NCBI GenBank assembly: GCA_964558715.1 | Contig: CAZLFD010000002.1 | Coordinates: 1 to 64,000 of the forward strand | Length of the DNA stretch: 64,000 nt | Direction of reading: 5' to 3' | From: JBGSOV01 sp964558715 | Lineage (GTDB): Bacteria > Patescibacteriota > Gracilibacteria > CAIRYL01 > GCA-016699755 | In this document: positions 43,597-53,202 of the stretch, piece after piece | Position numbering within the stretch: the stretch's first letter is position 1 | How the letters are laid out: each line of letters starts with the position of its first letter | The notes under the pieces: generated by a model | What the model was told of the DNA's origin: nothing | Database searches by the model: none | What the model saw: the letters and a program-made list of their open reading frames with translations, nothing else | Position numbers and translations under genes: made by a program

Positions 43597-44059
43597 ATTA
43601 TCACCCGAAGAGGAGATGCTTGTCGAACACGCTAAAAAAGGAGTTATTGATTATAATCGCAAGCGTCATAAGAATGGCGGAGTTGACACATTGTATTCAT
43701 TCGTAATGACAGAAAGCGGCGCGATTTACGATGGTGCTTGTTTTGAACCAAATATTGCTCAGGCAACGATTTGCGGTGAGCGGCATGCGATAGCCAACAT
43801 GGTTCTCGGTGAATCGTATTCAGCAAAAATCAAACATGTCATTGTCGCAGATCCGGTTCCCGAAGTTCAGGAACATAGCACTCCACCGTGCGGTACATGC
43901 CGTCATATCATCTGGCAGTTTGGAAAACCCGATACTTCCGTTCTATGCCTACAATACATACAAACCGATGATGGATGGATATTCCCGAAGCTAGAAAAAT
44001 TTATAATGAGTGAATTGTATCCCCATCCATATGAACCCAAGGAAGATTTATGGCATTAA
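43586..44059 (+). CDS. Cytidine deaminase-like zinc enzyme
   Basis: 157 residues from the ATG at 43586. The zinc signature of the cytidine deaminase fold is present: ATICGERHAIANM (Cys ligand and catalytic Glu of CxE form) and STPPCGTCRHIIWQFG (PCxxC). The rest (GVDTLYSFVMTESGAIYDGACFEP) fits small tetrameric cytidine or blasticidin-type deaminases; the His after GER and the long C-terminal tail are less usual. Substrate is probably cytidine or a related nucleoside. It overlaps thrS by 11 bases and so is under the same attenuator unless a promoter lies inside thrS. Composition is richer in A+T than thrS. Confidence 0.75.
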   Translation: MKPELSPEEEMLVEHAKKGVIDYNRKRHKNGGVDTLYSFVMTESGAIYDGACFEPNIAQATICGERHAIANMVLGESYSAKIKHVIVADPVPEVQEHSTPPCGTCRHIIWQFGKPDTSVLCLQYIQTDDGWIFPKLEKFIMSELYPHPYEPKEDLWH

Positions 44060-44082
44060 TTATACCCCTCGGGGGTATAATT
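44058..44082. promoter_or_regulatory. Perfect 25-base palindrome, CsoR/CstR-like operator or hairpin
   Basis: Arms AATTATACCCC and GGGGTATAATT flank TCG. The left arm overlaps the deaminase stop codon. The TATACCCC..GGGGTATA form resembles operators of the CsoR/RcnR/CstR repressor family (Cu, Ni/Co, formaldehyde or persulfide sensors), and the right arm contains TATAAT, a perfect -10 box, 14 bases before the next ATG. It could also be an RNA hairpin ending the thrS transcript, but no T run follows. No CsoR-type gene is in the window. Confidence 0.55.
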
Positions 44083-44095
44083 ATGGCTCTCGACA

Positions 44096-44734
44096 ATGAA
44101 AAAACGTCATATCTTTGCCGGAGCAACCATTACGATTGCCATCGTTGCCATTCTCGCTATCTCTTTTTGGTATTTCATCACTGCCGGTGCCAGTGAGTGG
44201 GATGACGTTGTAGCAGATCGACCGGAACCACAACCAACGCAGAACATTGCAGAAATCTGGGTGCGCCACCCCGCAAGTCTTACGGATTACTTTTACCAAC
44301 ACATGCTTATCAACATCGATGGCGTCTTTTACGATTATTTTGAATATCACGGTGAGGAATCGTTGGAAAAGAAGAGTCTCGCTTCGATCGTCGCGTATTA
44401 TTCATCACAAGGCACAGATTCAAAGTTCACTATTTTCGTGCTTTCTATAAGTGATGATGAAAAAATCCGCATGCGCGAGCATTTGGAATATTGGCATAAG
44501 CATCAAGCAGATCTACCGGAGTTTTGGGGAGCGAGCAATAATTGTGCAGATTATATTGCCGAAGAACTATTAAACGAGTTTGCGGATTTTAGACTTGATA
44601 CGAGTGGGATAACGACGCCAAGCGGTATAGCAGAGCAGCTAAGGGTGCATCCGAAAGTGAAGGAGGTGTATGACGGAGAAATCCGGGAGAAACAGTTTTA
44701 TCGCAGCGAGACACCAGAAGCTATGGATATATAA
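44096..44734 (+). CDS. Membrane-anchored protein with permuted NlpC/P60-like pattern
   Basis: 212 residues. One N-terminal membrane helix (IFAGATITIAIVAILAISFWYFI, about 5-28) and an outside domain. HMLINIDGVFYDYFEYHGEES provides a His early and NNCADYIAEELLNEF a Cys late, followed by TPSGIAEQL; this order (His before Cys in NCAxxxAE) is that of the circularly permuted papain-like family (LRAT, YiiX, DUF4105-type). A hydrolase or acyltransferase at the cell surface is possible but unproven. A CsoR-like palindrome overlaps its putative -10. Confidence 0.6.
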   Translation: MKKRHIFAGATITIAIVAILAISFWYFITAGASEWDDVVADRPEPQPTQNIAEIWVRHPASLTDYFYQHMLINIDGVFYDYFEYHGEESLEKKSLASIVAYYSSQGTDSKFTIFVLSISDDEKIRMREHLEYWHKHQADLPEFWGASNNCADYIAEELLNEFADFRLDTSGITTPSGIAEQLRVHPKVKEVYDGEIREKQFYRSETPEAMDI

Positions 44735-44742
44735 CACGCATC

Positions 44743-44913
44743 GAGGGGTAGTGGGAAACACAAATTCCTACCCCTCCAATTCTCCCTACCCCCTTCGACA
44801 GGCTCAGGGCATGCAGGGGAGAGCATTTCGTGTCATAAGTTCAGCCCTGTTTGCAGTTTTGCCGTTTGCTGTTTATTAAAACCAGATTGCGCATTGCTAT
44901 TTGTTATTTCCCA
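44743..44913. repeat. Composite intergenic repeat block before rpoB
   Basis: GAGGGGTAG (44743-44751) pairs with CTACCCCTC (44768-44776). A diverged family A copy follows (TTCTCCCTACCCCCTTCGAC, AGGCTCAGGGCATGCAGGGG, AGAG), then family B words (CAGCCCTGTTTGCAGTTTTG, CCGTTTGCTGTTT, ATTGCGCATTGCTATTTGTT). The 13-mer CAGCCCTGTTTGC at 44842 occurs again at 57360. This block fills most of the 310-base gap 44735-45044; the rest is the rpoB leader. Confidence 0.55.
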
Positions 44914-44921
44914 AAAAGCCC

Positions 44922-44950
44922 TTGACTCACATGCAGTATTTCGGAATGCT
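44922..44950 (+). promoter_or_regulatory. Possible rpoB promoter
   Basis: TTGACT (44922-44927), 17 bases, AATGCT (44945-44950), about 95 bases before the rpoB ATG. The -10 is weak; a second TTGACA at 44950 has no matching -10. Confidence 0.3.
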
Positions 44951-45044
44951 TGACAAGCGTAAAAAATCACCGCTGTCGCCAGAGAACTGCTTGTGTTGAT
45001 GCTTGGCAAAAATATCCTGAATATCTCGTTTTTTTAGCTGCAAT

Positions 45045-48000
45045 ATGCCAAAAGCCACCAAGCAAGAATTAAAGTTGCCCGTCAATCCGACAAAAGTCGT
45101 ACGAGACCGGTACTTTTTTACCGAGCGAGATGAAGACATCCCGCTTCCCGATCTGATCGGGGTGCAAAAGCAATCGTTCAACTGGTTCATACAAGATGGA
45201 ATCAAAGAAATCTTTGAAGAGATTTCGCCGATTACCGACTTTTCGGGGAAAAAGATGGAACTGCATTTTTTGAGCCATCGCTTCGAAAAGCCAAAACATA
45301 CTCTGCAAGAGGCTCGCCGCAAAATGGGTTCGTTTGAATCGAACATGGTCGTGCGTGTGCGTTTGATCAATAAAGAGACCGGAGAGATCAAAGAGCAAGA
45401 AGTTTTTTTGGGCGCCGTACCGATGATGACTGAACGCGGTACATTTATTGTAAACGGTATCGAGCGTGTAGTGGTAAACCAGCTCGTGCGCAGCCCAGGT
45501 GCATTTTTCTCACCCAACTCCGTCACGCCAGAGTACTTCAACTGTAAAATCATCCCCAAGCGTGGTGCTTGGCTCGAAATCGAGACAGATAAAAAAGGTA
45601 TTATCAGTGCGAAAATCGATCGCAAACGTAAGATTCCCATCACCCAGCTGTTACGTGTTTTCGGGTTCGATACCGATAAAAAAATCATGGATATCACTAA
45701 GGGGCTCGGCATTAAGCCAGAAGACGACCTGCTGATGAGAACATTAGAAAAGGATGGTTTTATCGATCTGCGTGAAGCGTATCAGAATGTGTACCGCAAA
45801 ATCCGCCCAGGAGATATGGCAACGCCAGAAAACGCGAAGTCACTTATTGAGTCGATGTTCTTCGACTTTAAACGCTACGACCTGGGGCCAATCGCCCGCC
45901 ACAAACTAAACAAAAGGTTTGGGAGTAAATTGCCAAACAATTCCGAAGGGCGCATCTTTCACAAAGAAGACTTTGCTTCTATTATCCGCCATTTGGTAGA
46001 GCTGTGCGTAAAAGGTGGCGAAACCGACGATATCGACCATTTGGCTAATCGTCGTGTGCGTTCGGTCGGTGAACTCATTCAGAATAAATTCCGCGTAGGA
46101 TTACTCAGAACCGATAGGATCGCCAAAGACCGCATGACAGTGATGGAACTTGAATCGATTACTCCGACTCAACTGATCAACTCGCGCCCGGTTACCGCCG
46201 CAATGCGTGAATTTTTTGCCAGTTCGCAGCTGTCGCAGTTTATGGACCAAACGAATCCCTTGGCAGAATTAGCGCACAAACGCCGATTGTCGGCTATGGG
46301 CCCAGGAGGGTTATCACGCGAGCGCGCCAGTTTTGATGTACGAGACGTGCATCAAAGCCACTATGGCCGTATCTGTCCGATCTCTACGCCAGAAGGTCCA
46401 AATATTGGGCTTGTTGTGCATTTAGCAAGTTACGCAGTCGTAAACGAATTGGGCTTTATCGAAACGCCATTCCGCGAGATCTTGCATAAGTGTCCGAATA
46501 AAGAGAAAGAGCTCGTCGGGCATATTCTCGATGAAGATATCAAGGGAGCCGGCAAAGTGGATGATGTGATCGACGCAAAAATGGCGAAAAAACTCGCCGC
46601 CGATAAAAAGTTGAAAGAGGTTGCTGTGCGGCCGTATTTAAGCGAGAAGGTAAAATACTTCGATGCCGAAGAAGAGCGCACATTGGTAGTTGCGCAAGCC
46701 AATTCGTTGGTGGATGAACTGGGGCAGTTTATGGAAAAACGCGTACCTGCCCGCAGCAACGGCGAACCGGTACTCGCTCACGTACGTGAGGTAACGCATA
46801 TCGATATTTCACCGAAGCAGATCATCTCTGAATCTACAGCGCTGATTCCGTTCCTCGAGCACGACGACAACACGCGCGCTGCGATGGGTTCGAACATGCA
46901 ACGCCAAGCGGTACCGATCGTCCGTCCCAGCGCGCCAATCGTAGGAACCGGTATGGAGAAAGTGATCGCCGAAAATTCTGGCCAATGTATTGTTGCGCCA
47001 GAAGATGGTGAGATCGTCGAGGTTGATGCGAATGAGATCGTGATGCTCGGCAAATCAGGAAAGAAGAAGACGATTCAACTGGATAATTTTGTCCGCACCA
47101 ATCAGTCGACTTGTCTTAATATCCGCAATCGTGTGCAAGCCGGGCAAAAGGTAAAAGCCGGTGATGTACTTGCCGACGGAGCTTCGGTACATATGGGTGA
47201 GATCGCCATCGGACACAATCTGCTCGTCGCCTACATGGCCTGGAACGGCTACAACTTTGAAGATGCGATCATCATTTCTGACCGCGTCGGGCGCGAAGGG
47301 TACTACGATTCAATCCATATTGACGACTATTCGATCGATGTGCGCGAGACGAAACTTGGGCCTGAAATGATTACCCGCGACATCCCCAACATTGCAGAAA
47401 CGAAACTGGCACAGCTCGACGCCGACGGTATCATCCGTATTGGTGCGCCGGTGCAAGAGGGTGATATTTTAGTGGGAAAGATCACACCAAAGGGCGAAAC
47501 AGAGCTTACCCCTGAAGAGCGCCTTTTGCAGGCAATCTTTGGTGAAAAAGCAAAAGACGTAAAAGATTCTTCGCTGCGCTTGCCCGGTGGAGGCCAGGGA
47601 AAAGTAGTAGACGTGCAGATATTCACCCGCGAAAACGGTGATGAATTGCCGATCGGCTGCCTGAAGCAAGTGCGCGTATTCGTCGCAAAAACAAGGAAGA
47701 TCCAGGTGGGAGATAAAATGGCCGGACGCCACGGAAACAAAGGTGTCGTTTCGCGCATCGTTCCGCAAGAAGATATGCCGTTTTTGCCCGATGGTACACC
47801 GGTCGATATCATTCTGAATCCGCTTGGTGTCGCCTCACGTATGAACATCGGCCAGATTTTAGAAACCCATCTCGGTTGGGCAGGGCGCGAGCTAGGCATC
47901 AAATTCGCCACTCCCGTTTTGAATGGAATTCCAACCGACTATATTACTCAGTTTCTCAAGGCTGCCGGCTTGCCAGAAGACGGAAAAGCCCAACTCTTCG

Positions 48001-48611
48001 ACGGTCAGACCGGCGAACCATTCGCGCACAGAACTACGGTTGGTATCGCCTACATGCTAAAACTCAACCACTTAGTAGAAGATAAAATCCATGCCCGCTC
48101 TGTCGGGCCATATTCAATCGTTACCCAACAGCCCTTGGGAGGAAAGGCCCAACGCGGCGGACAGCGCTTTGGAGAGATGGAGGTGTGGGCGCTCGAAGCC
48201 TACGGTGCAGCACACACCTTGCAAGAAATGCTTACCATCAAGTCAGACGATGTCATCGGTCGCAGCAAGGCTTATGAAGCGATTGTAAAAAAAGAAGTCA
48301 TCCGCAAACCAAGCACGCCAGAATCGTTTAACGTACTCGTGCACGAGCTGCGCGCGCTGGGCATTAACGTCAACCTCAGTTCCGACGCTAATCAAGAGAT
48401 CGATTTTGATGCCCTGGTCGAATCTGAAGAAAATATGGATGAAGCTTCAATTCCTGCGGAGGATGCGATTAGCGAAATCGAAGGGGCGGCAAATGTACAA
48501 GAATCGGATGAAGAAATCCGTGAAGAATTAGAAGGAACAGAAGTCGGAGGAGAATCTGCCGAGGAGGAGATGCAAGACAGCTTACAAGAGCTAGAAGATG
48601 GCCATTCTTGA
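45045..48611 (+). CDS. rpoB: RNA polymerase beta subunit
   Basis: 1188 residues with the usual order of beta domains. The rifampicin region reads SSQLSQFMDQTNPLAEL, then HKRRLSAMGPGGLSRERA, near consensus but with Ala and Met at two positions where E. coli has Ser and Leu. Also present are CPISTPEGPNIGL, GYNFEDAIIISDR, KMAGRHGNKGVVS (active-site lysines) and the switch region GGKAQRGGQRFGEMEVWALEAYGA. The C-terminus adds an acidic tail (IPAEDAISEIEGAANVQESD and on) of about 60 residues. rplK, A, J and L, which often precede rpoB, are not here; the gene follows a repeat block and has its own leader. ssb follows 32 bases on. Confidence 0.98.
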   Translation: MPKATKQELKLPVNPTKVVRDRYFFTERDEDIPLPDLIGVQKQSFNWFIQDGIKEIFEEISPITDFSGKKMELHFLSHRFEKPKHTLQEARRKMGSFESNMVVRVRLINKETGEIKEQEVFLGAVPMMTERGTFIVNGIERVVVNQLVRSPGAFFSPNSVTPEYFNCKIIPKRGAWLEIETDKKGIISAKIDRKRKIPITQLLRVFGFDTDKKIMDITKGLGIKPEDDLLMRTLEKDGFIDLREAYQNVYRKIRPGDMATPENAKSLIESMFFDFKRYDLGPIARHKLNKRFGSKLPNNSEGRIFHKEDFASIIRHLVELCVKGGETDDIDHLANRRVRSVGELIQNKFRVGLLRTDRIAKDRMTVMELESITPTQLINSRPVTAAMREFFASSQLSQFMDQTNPLAELAHKRRLSAMGPGGLSRERASFDVRDVHQSHYGRICPISTPEGPNIGLVVHLASYAVVNELGFIETPFREILHKCPNKEKELVGHILDEDIKGAGKVDDVIDAKMAKKLAADKKLKEVAVRPYLSEKVKYFDAEEERTLVVAQANSLVDELGQFMEKRVPARSNGEPVLAHVREVTHIDISPKQIISESTALIPFLEHDDNTRAAMGSNMQRQAVPIVRPSAPIVGTGMEKVIAENSGQCIVAPEDGEIVEVDANEIVMLGKSGKKKTIQLDNFVRTNQSTCLNIRNRVQAGQKVKAGDVLADGASVHMGEIAIGHNLLVAYMAWNGYNFEDAIIISDRVGREGYYDSIHIDDYSIDVRETKLGPEMITRDIPNIAETKLAQLDADGIIRIGAPVQEGDILVGKITPKGETELTPEERLLQAIFGEKAKDVKDSSLRLPGGGQGKVVDVQIFTRENGDELPIGCLKQVRVFVAKTRKIQVGDKMAGRHGNKGVVSRIVPQEDMPFLPDGTPVDIILNPLGVASRMNIGQILETHLGWAGRELGIKFATPVLNGIPTDYITQFLKAAGLPEDGKAQLFDGQTGEPFAHRTTVGIAYMLKLNHLVEDKIHARSVGPYSIVTQQPLGGKAQRGGQRFGEMEVWALEAYGAAHTLQEMLTIKSDDVIGRSKAYEAIVKKEVIRKPSTPESFNVLVHELRALGINVNLSSDANQEIDFDALVESEENMDEASIPAEDAISEIEGAANVQESDEEIREELEGTEVGGESAEEEMQDSLQELEDGHS

Positions 48612-48643
48612 TTCCCTCTCACTTTTATTTTTTCTGAGCGACA

Positions 48644-49258
48644 ATGCGCAATATCAACAAAGTCATTCTCATTGGGAATATCGCCCGTGCCCCAGAAGTT
48701 CGCGTAACAAACGGTGGACAGAAAATGGCGACCTTTATCCTCGCGACCAATAGAACCTGGTACGACCCCACGCGTCAAAAACAGAGTCAGGCCGAATTCC
48801 ACAATATGCTCTCGTGGGGAAAAATTGCCGAAATATGTGAGCGCTTTTTGCAAAAGAGCACGCTCGTATATGTTGAAGGCTACTTAAAGACACGCAGCTG
48901 GGATGGAGACGATGGTCAACGCTTTTATCGGACCGAGATCGTCGTGCAAGACATTTTGGTGCTCGATCGCGGCATCCGCCACGAAAAAGGGACAATGGGC
49001 CAATCTGAGCAACAGGAGGATGATGCATCATTCTTTGATAACAACGAAAGTTCGTCGTACGATTTTGAAGATGATTTCATCGGTGACGATGACGGTTCTG
49101 AGAAAGCGCCCAGCGCCATCGAAAAATCTTTTCAAGATAAACTTTCTGCCGGCAATGATATGCATGCCGATACCAAGCGCAGCGACGTTCCTGCTGCCGA
49201 ACCCTCCGACTCAAAAGTTTCACTCAATGAACCTCTCTTTGAAGAAGAGACCCGCTAA
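48644..49258 (+). CDS. ssb: Single-stranded DNA-binding protein
   Basis: 204 residues. An OB-fold of about 110 residues: MRNINKVILIGNIARAPEVR, ATFILATNRTWYD, SQAEFHNMLSWGKIAEICERFLQKSTLVYVEGYLKTRSWD and QRFYRTEIVVQDILVLDRG. The rest is a disordered acidic tail (DDFIGDDDGSEKAP). The usual acidic tip ending in DIPF is missing; the protein ends PLFEEETR, so docking of partner proteins may differ. It lies between rpoB and rpoC with gaps of 32 and 23 bases, which strongly suggests cotranscription with RNA polymerase. Confidence 0.95.
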   Translation: MRNINKVILIGNIARAPEVRVTNGGQKMATFILATNRTWYDPTRQKQSQAEFHNMLSWGKIAEICERFLQKSTLVYVEGYLKTRSWDGDDGQRFYRTEIVVQDILVLDRGIRHEKGTMGQSEQQEDDASFFDNNESSSYDFEDDFIGDDDGSEKAPSAIEKSFQDKLSAGNDMHADTKRSDVPAAEPSDSKVSLNEPLFEEETR

Positions 49259-49281
49259 TCACTTCCTTTTTACTCGCTCGT

Positions 49282-52200
49282 ATGACTCCGACACAGGATC
49301 AAAAAGACGGAAATTTTCGCTCCATTTCACTCACGGTCGCCTCGCCCGAGCAGATCAAACACTGGTCGCACGGTGAGATCAGCAAGCCAGAGACTATCAA
49401 CTACCGCACACAAAAGCCTGAGCTTGATGGGCTTTTCTGTGAGCGCATCTTCGGCCCGACCAAAAACTGGGAATGTTATTGTGGGAAATACAAACGCATC
49501 CGCTATAAAGGGATTGTTTGTGAAAAGTGTGGAGTAGAAGTCACGCGCTCGGTCGTGCGTCGCGAACGCATGGGACACATCTCACTCGCCGTTCCGGTCG
49601 TGCATATCTGGTACCTACGCAGTACACCCAGCCGCATCGGTTTACTTTTAGATCTACCGATTCGCCTTCTTGAGCAGATCGTTTATTTTGCTTCGTATAT
49701 CGTTATCGATGTCGACCAAGATGCGAAAACCGAGGCGATTGAAAATTTAGATCGGGAATTCAAGGACTTTAAAAAGAAAATATTGGAAGAAGAACAGTCG
49801 ATTTCTAAAGAGATCCGCGCCAATATGCGCAGCAAAAAGGCAAGCCAAAAAGATCTCGATGCCCATGAAGCCGAATATGCGTTACGCATCGAAGAGCTGA
49901 CAGAAACTCATCAACAAGCGAAGAAAGAGTTACAAGCGTTGGAAAAATATTCGGTGCTGTCAGAGCTGGAATACCGTGAAATGAACATGAAATTCGGTCA
50001 CGTCTTTAGCGCCGGCACCGGTGCCGAATCGATTCGGCGCTTGCTCGAAGAAATCGATCTCGATACATTCTTGGCGGGGCTCGAAGCAGAAAAGCAGGAG
50101 GCAACCGGCCAGCGCCAGAAGAAGATCCTCAAGCGCATCCGTTTTCTTTCGGCGCTTAAGCGTGCCGAAATCCGCCCAGAGTGGATGATCATGACCGAAC
50201 TGCCAGTGATTCCACCAGACTTGCGACCGATGGTACAGCTCGATGGTGGTCGTTTTGCCGCATCAGACTTGAACGACTTGTATCGCCGCATCATCAACCG
50301 AAACAATCGCCTAAAAAGATTAGCGACTATCGGTGCGCCAGAGGTTATCTGCCGTAACGAAAAACGCATGCTGCAAGAAGCAGTAGATACCTTGATCAAT
50401 AATTCTCCACGTGCCGGCCGTGCCGTTTTTACCGCAGGAGACAGAAGAAAACTTCGAAGTCTCTCAGACATGTTGAAGGGGAAACAAGGACGCTTCCGCC
50501 AAAACCTACTCGGAAAACGTGTCGACTATTCTGGCCGTTCAGTGATCGTCGTCGGCCCCCAGCTCAATCTGCATCAGTGCGGACTGCCGAAAGAAATGGC
50601 AATGAAGCTATTTAAGCCATTTGTCATTGGGGAACTGATTCGCCGTGAATACGCGCATAACGTAAAATCAGCCGAGCGCTTTATTGCCGGCGGAAAAAAA
50701 GTTGTATGGGATATTCTGGAAGAAGTGACGCGGGGCCGCTATGTGCTACTCAATCGCGCACCAACCCTGCACCGCCTTGGTATTCAGGCCTTTGAACCAG
50801 TGCTTATCGAAGGAAAGGCGATTCAGGTACATCCGCTCGTTTGTGCGGCGTTTAACGCCGACTTCGACGGCGACCAGATGGCAGTACATGTGCCATTGTC
50901 AGATGAAGCGCAACGTGAGGCGCGTGAAATCATCGCATCAAACAAGAATCTTTTGAAGCCATCTGCCGGTAAACCGATTGTCACCCCAACGCAAGACATG
51001 GTACTTGGCTGCTACTATTTGACCCAGATACACGAGGGAAAGCTGGGCGAAGGTATGGTTTTTGCTGATGAGAAAGAAGCTTCGCGCGCCCTTCAGGCAG
51101 GAGTGGTGGATATCCAGGCGATTGTGAAGATTCGCGTCGACGGCGAAATCATCGAAACCAGCGTAGGTCGCATGCTCTTTAATCAGGTCTTGCCAGAGAC
51201 TATTGAGTATAAAAACGAAACCTTCCGTAAAAAGAATCTCGAGAGCTTGATCCATGAGATCTTTGAACGAACCGATACCGAAACCACAGCCATCACTGCC
51301 GATGCCATCAAGAAGATTGGTTTCACCTACGCCACTCGCTCTGGCGTTTCGATCGGCCAGGCCGATATGGTGGTTCCAGAAGAGAAAGGCTTGATCCTAA
51401 AAGACGCGGAAGAAAAAATCCGTCTAATCAGCTCGCAGTATTGGAAAGGATTCATTACCGATCACGAACGCTATTTGAACTCTATCCGTATATGGTCGCA
51501 GGCAAAGAGCGACATCACGAGCGTAATGATCAAGAACTTCCAGAAAAATCCCGAAAACGACATCCTGTACATGATCGACTCAGCTGCTCGCGGCAACTGG
51601 GGGCAGATCACGCAGCTATGTGGCATGAAGGGGCTTGTTGCGAATCCGGGTGGACGCACTATCGAATTGCCGATCCGCTCGAACTTTAAAGAAGGGTTTA
51701 CTATTCTGGAATACTTTATCGCCACCCATGGTGGCCGTAAGGGGAAATCAGACACTGCTCTAAAAACCGCAGAGGCTGGTTATCTGACTCGCCGTTTGGT
51801 CGATGCCGTGCAAGATATCGTCATCCGTGAAGCAGATTGTGGGCAAAAGCACATCCATACCGTCACACGTGAAGAATCGGAGCAGATCGGCGAAGCATTC
51901 GAAAACCGTATTTTTGGCCGCACCTTGGCTGCTGATCTGGTGGATCCGAAGACGGGCGAAGTGCTTGCCGAAAAAGACATGCACATCGGTCAAGATATTA
52001 TCGCTTCAATCATCAAGAACAAAATCGACTCTGCGCCGGTACGTTCAGTAATGACCTGCCGCACGCAAAACGGTATTTGCCAAAAATGTTACGGCTACGA
52101 CCTCGGAAACAACAAACCGGTGGAATTAGGTGTTCCGGTCGGTATTATCGCCGCGCAGTCAATCGGTGAACCGGGAACACAGCTCACCATGCGTACGTTC

Positions 52201-53133
52201 CATATGGGAGGCGTCGCCGGCGAAGGAGACATCACCCAGGGTCTGACACGTGTTGAGGAGCTGTTTGAAGCTCGCTCACCAAAAACTCCGGCAGTGCTCG
52301 CAGAAATCAACGGCAAAGTGCATATCGATCACGACAGCGAAAAAGTCACCATCACCATCATCGCCGAAGAACTCGGGAAAGATTCGTATCACTTAGAGCA
52401 AGACGTAAAAGTCGCTGTGAAAGAAGGTGAGACCGTTAAAGCAAATCAAATCCTTGCTAAAGGCAGCAACATAACCCGGGTAAACCATGCAGGAGAAGTT
52501 GCTAAGATCACCGATTCAGAGATCATCATCCAACATACTGAGCACCAAGAAAAAAGCTACAGCCTGTCTTCAAAAGACTCGCTGCTTGTGGAGCACGGTC
52601 AATCAATCACTGCCGGCACACCACTTACCATCGGGCATTTCGACCTCAAAAAACTGATGGAATTGTCGGATGTCTATACCGTGCAGCGTTATTTGATGAA
52701 CGAGGTTCAGGGTATCTACGCCAGCCAGGGTCAGTCGATCAATGATAAGCACATCGAAATCATCGTGAAACAGATGTTCTCACGCGTGCGCATCATCGAT
52801 CCGGGAGAAGTGGGTGACGTACTTGCAGGGGAGTCATTTGATTACCAAAAAGTGGTAGAAATGAATGAAAAATTAAGTAGCGAAAGCAAAAAAGAAGCAC
52901 ATTTTGAGCGCTTACTGCTGGGATTGACCCGCATTTCACTGGCAACCGATTCATGGCTTTCTGCCGCAAGTTTCCAAGAAACAATCCGCGTATTGGTCGA
53001 AGCCGCTACCACCGGAAAAATCGATAACCTCGAAGGCCTGAAAGAAAATGTGATCATCGGAAAACTGATTCCAGCCGGCCATATCTTCCGCAAAGATTAC
53101 TACAAGAACAATCCCGAACCCGAAGCCGCGTAA
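49282..53133 (+). CDS. rpoC: RNA polymerase beta' subunit
   Basis: 1283 residues. N-terminal zinc ribbon CYCGKYKRIRYKGIVCEKCG, the clamp and rudder regions, PTLHRLGIQAFEP, the catalytic loop NADFDGDQMAVHVPLS, the second zinc site (EADCGQ ... CRTQNGICQKCYG), the trigger-loop/bridge-helix region ending QSIGEPGTQLTMRTFHMGG, and a C-terminus with EVQGIYASQGQSINDKHIEIIVKQMF. A coiled coil at about 150-220 (KEIRANMRSKKASQKDLDAH) is the clamp helix region. It is preceded by ssb rather than rpoB; rpsL follows 69 bases on. Confidence 0.98.
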   Translation: MTPTQDQKDGNFRSISLTVASPEQIKHWSHGEISKPETINYRTQKPELDGLFCERIFGPTKNWECYCGKYKRIRYKGIVCEKCGVEVTRSVVRRERMGHISLAVPVVHIWYLRSTPSRIGLLLDLPIRLLEQIVYFASYIVIDVDQDAKTEAIENLDREFKDFKKKILEEEQSISKEIRANMRSKKASQKDLDAHEAEYALRIEELTETHQQAKKELQALEKYSVLSELEYREMNMKFGHVFSAGTGAESIRRLLEEIDLDTFLAGLEAEKQEATGQRQKKILKRIRFLSALKRAEIRPEWMIMTELPVIPPDLRPMVQLDGGRFAASDLNDLYRRIINRNNRLKRLATIGAPEVICRNEKRMLQEAVDTLINNSPRAGRAVFTAGDRRKLRSLSDMLKGKQGRFRQNLLGKRVDYSGRSVIVVGPQLNLHQCGLPKEMAMKLFKPFVIGELIRREYAHNVKSAERFIAGGKKVVWDILEEVTRGRYVLLNRAPTLHRLGIQAFEPVLIEGKAIQVHPLVCAAFNADFDGDQMAVHVPLSDEAQREAREIIASNKNLLKPSAGKPIVTPTQDMVLGCYYLTQIHEGKLGEGMVFADEKEASRALQAGVVDIQAIVKIRVDGEIIETSVGRMLFNQVLPETIEYKNETFRKKNLESLIHEIFERTDTETTAITADAIKKIGFTYATRSGVSIGQADMVVPEEKGLILKDAEEKIRLISSQYWKGFITDHERYLNSIRIWSQAKSDITSVMIKNFQKNPENDILYMIDSAARGNWGQITQLCGMKGLVANPGGRTIELPIRSNFKEGFTILEYFIATHGGRKGKSDTALKTAEAGYLTRRLVDAVQDIVIREADCGQKHIHTVTREESEQIGEAFENRIFGRTLAADLVDPKTGEVLAEKDMHIGQDIIASIIKNKIDSAPVRSVMTCRTQNGICQKCYGYDLGNNKPVELGVPVGIIAAQSIGEPGTQLTMRTFHMGGVAGEGDITQGLTRVEELFEARSPKTPAVLAEINGKVHIDHDSEKVTITIIAEELGKDSYHLEQDVKVAVKEGETVKANQILAKGSNITRVNHAGEVAKITDSEIIIQHTEHQEKSYSLSSKDSLLVEHGQSITAGTPLTIGHFDLKKLMELSDVYTVQRYLMNEVQGIYASQGQSINDKHIEIIVKQMFSRVRIIDPGEVGDVLAGESFDYQKVVEMNEKLSSESKKEAHFERLLLGLTRISLATDSWLSAASFQETIRVLVEAATTGKIDNLEGLKENVIIGKLIPAGHIFRKDYYKNNPEPEAA

Positions 53134-53202
53134 AACAACTTGCATTGAGCAAAAAACTTTGCCAAAATGCCCCGGCGCTTTAATTTCTCTCCTCAAAAGT
53201 AC

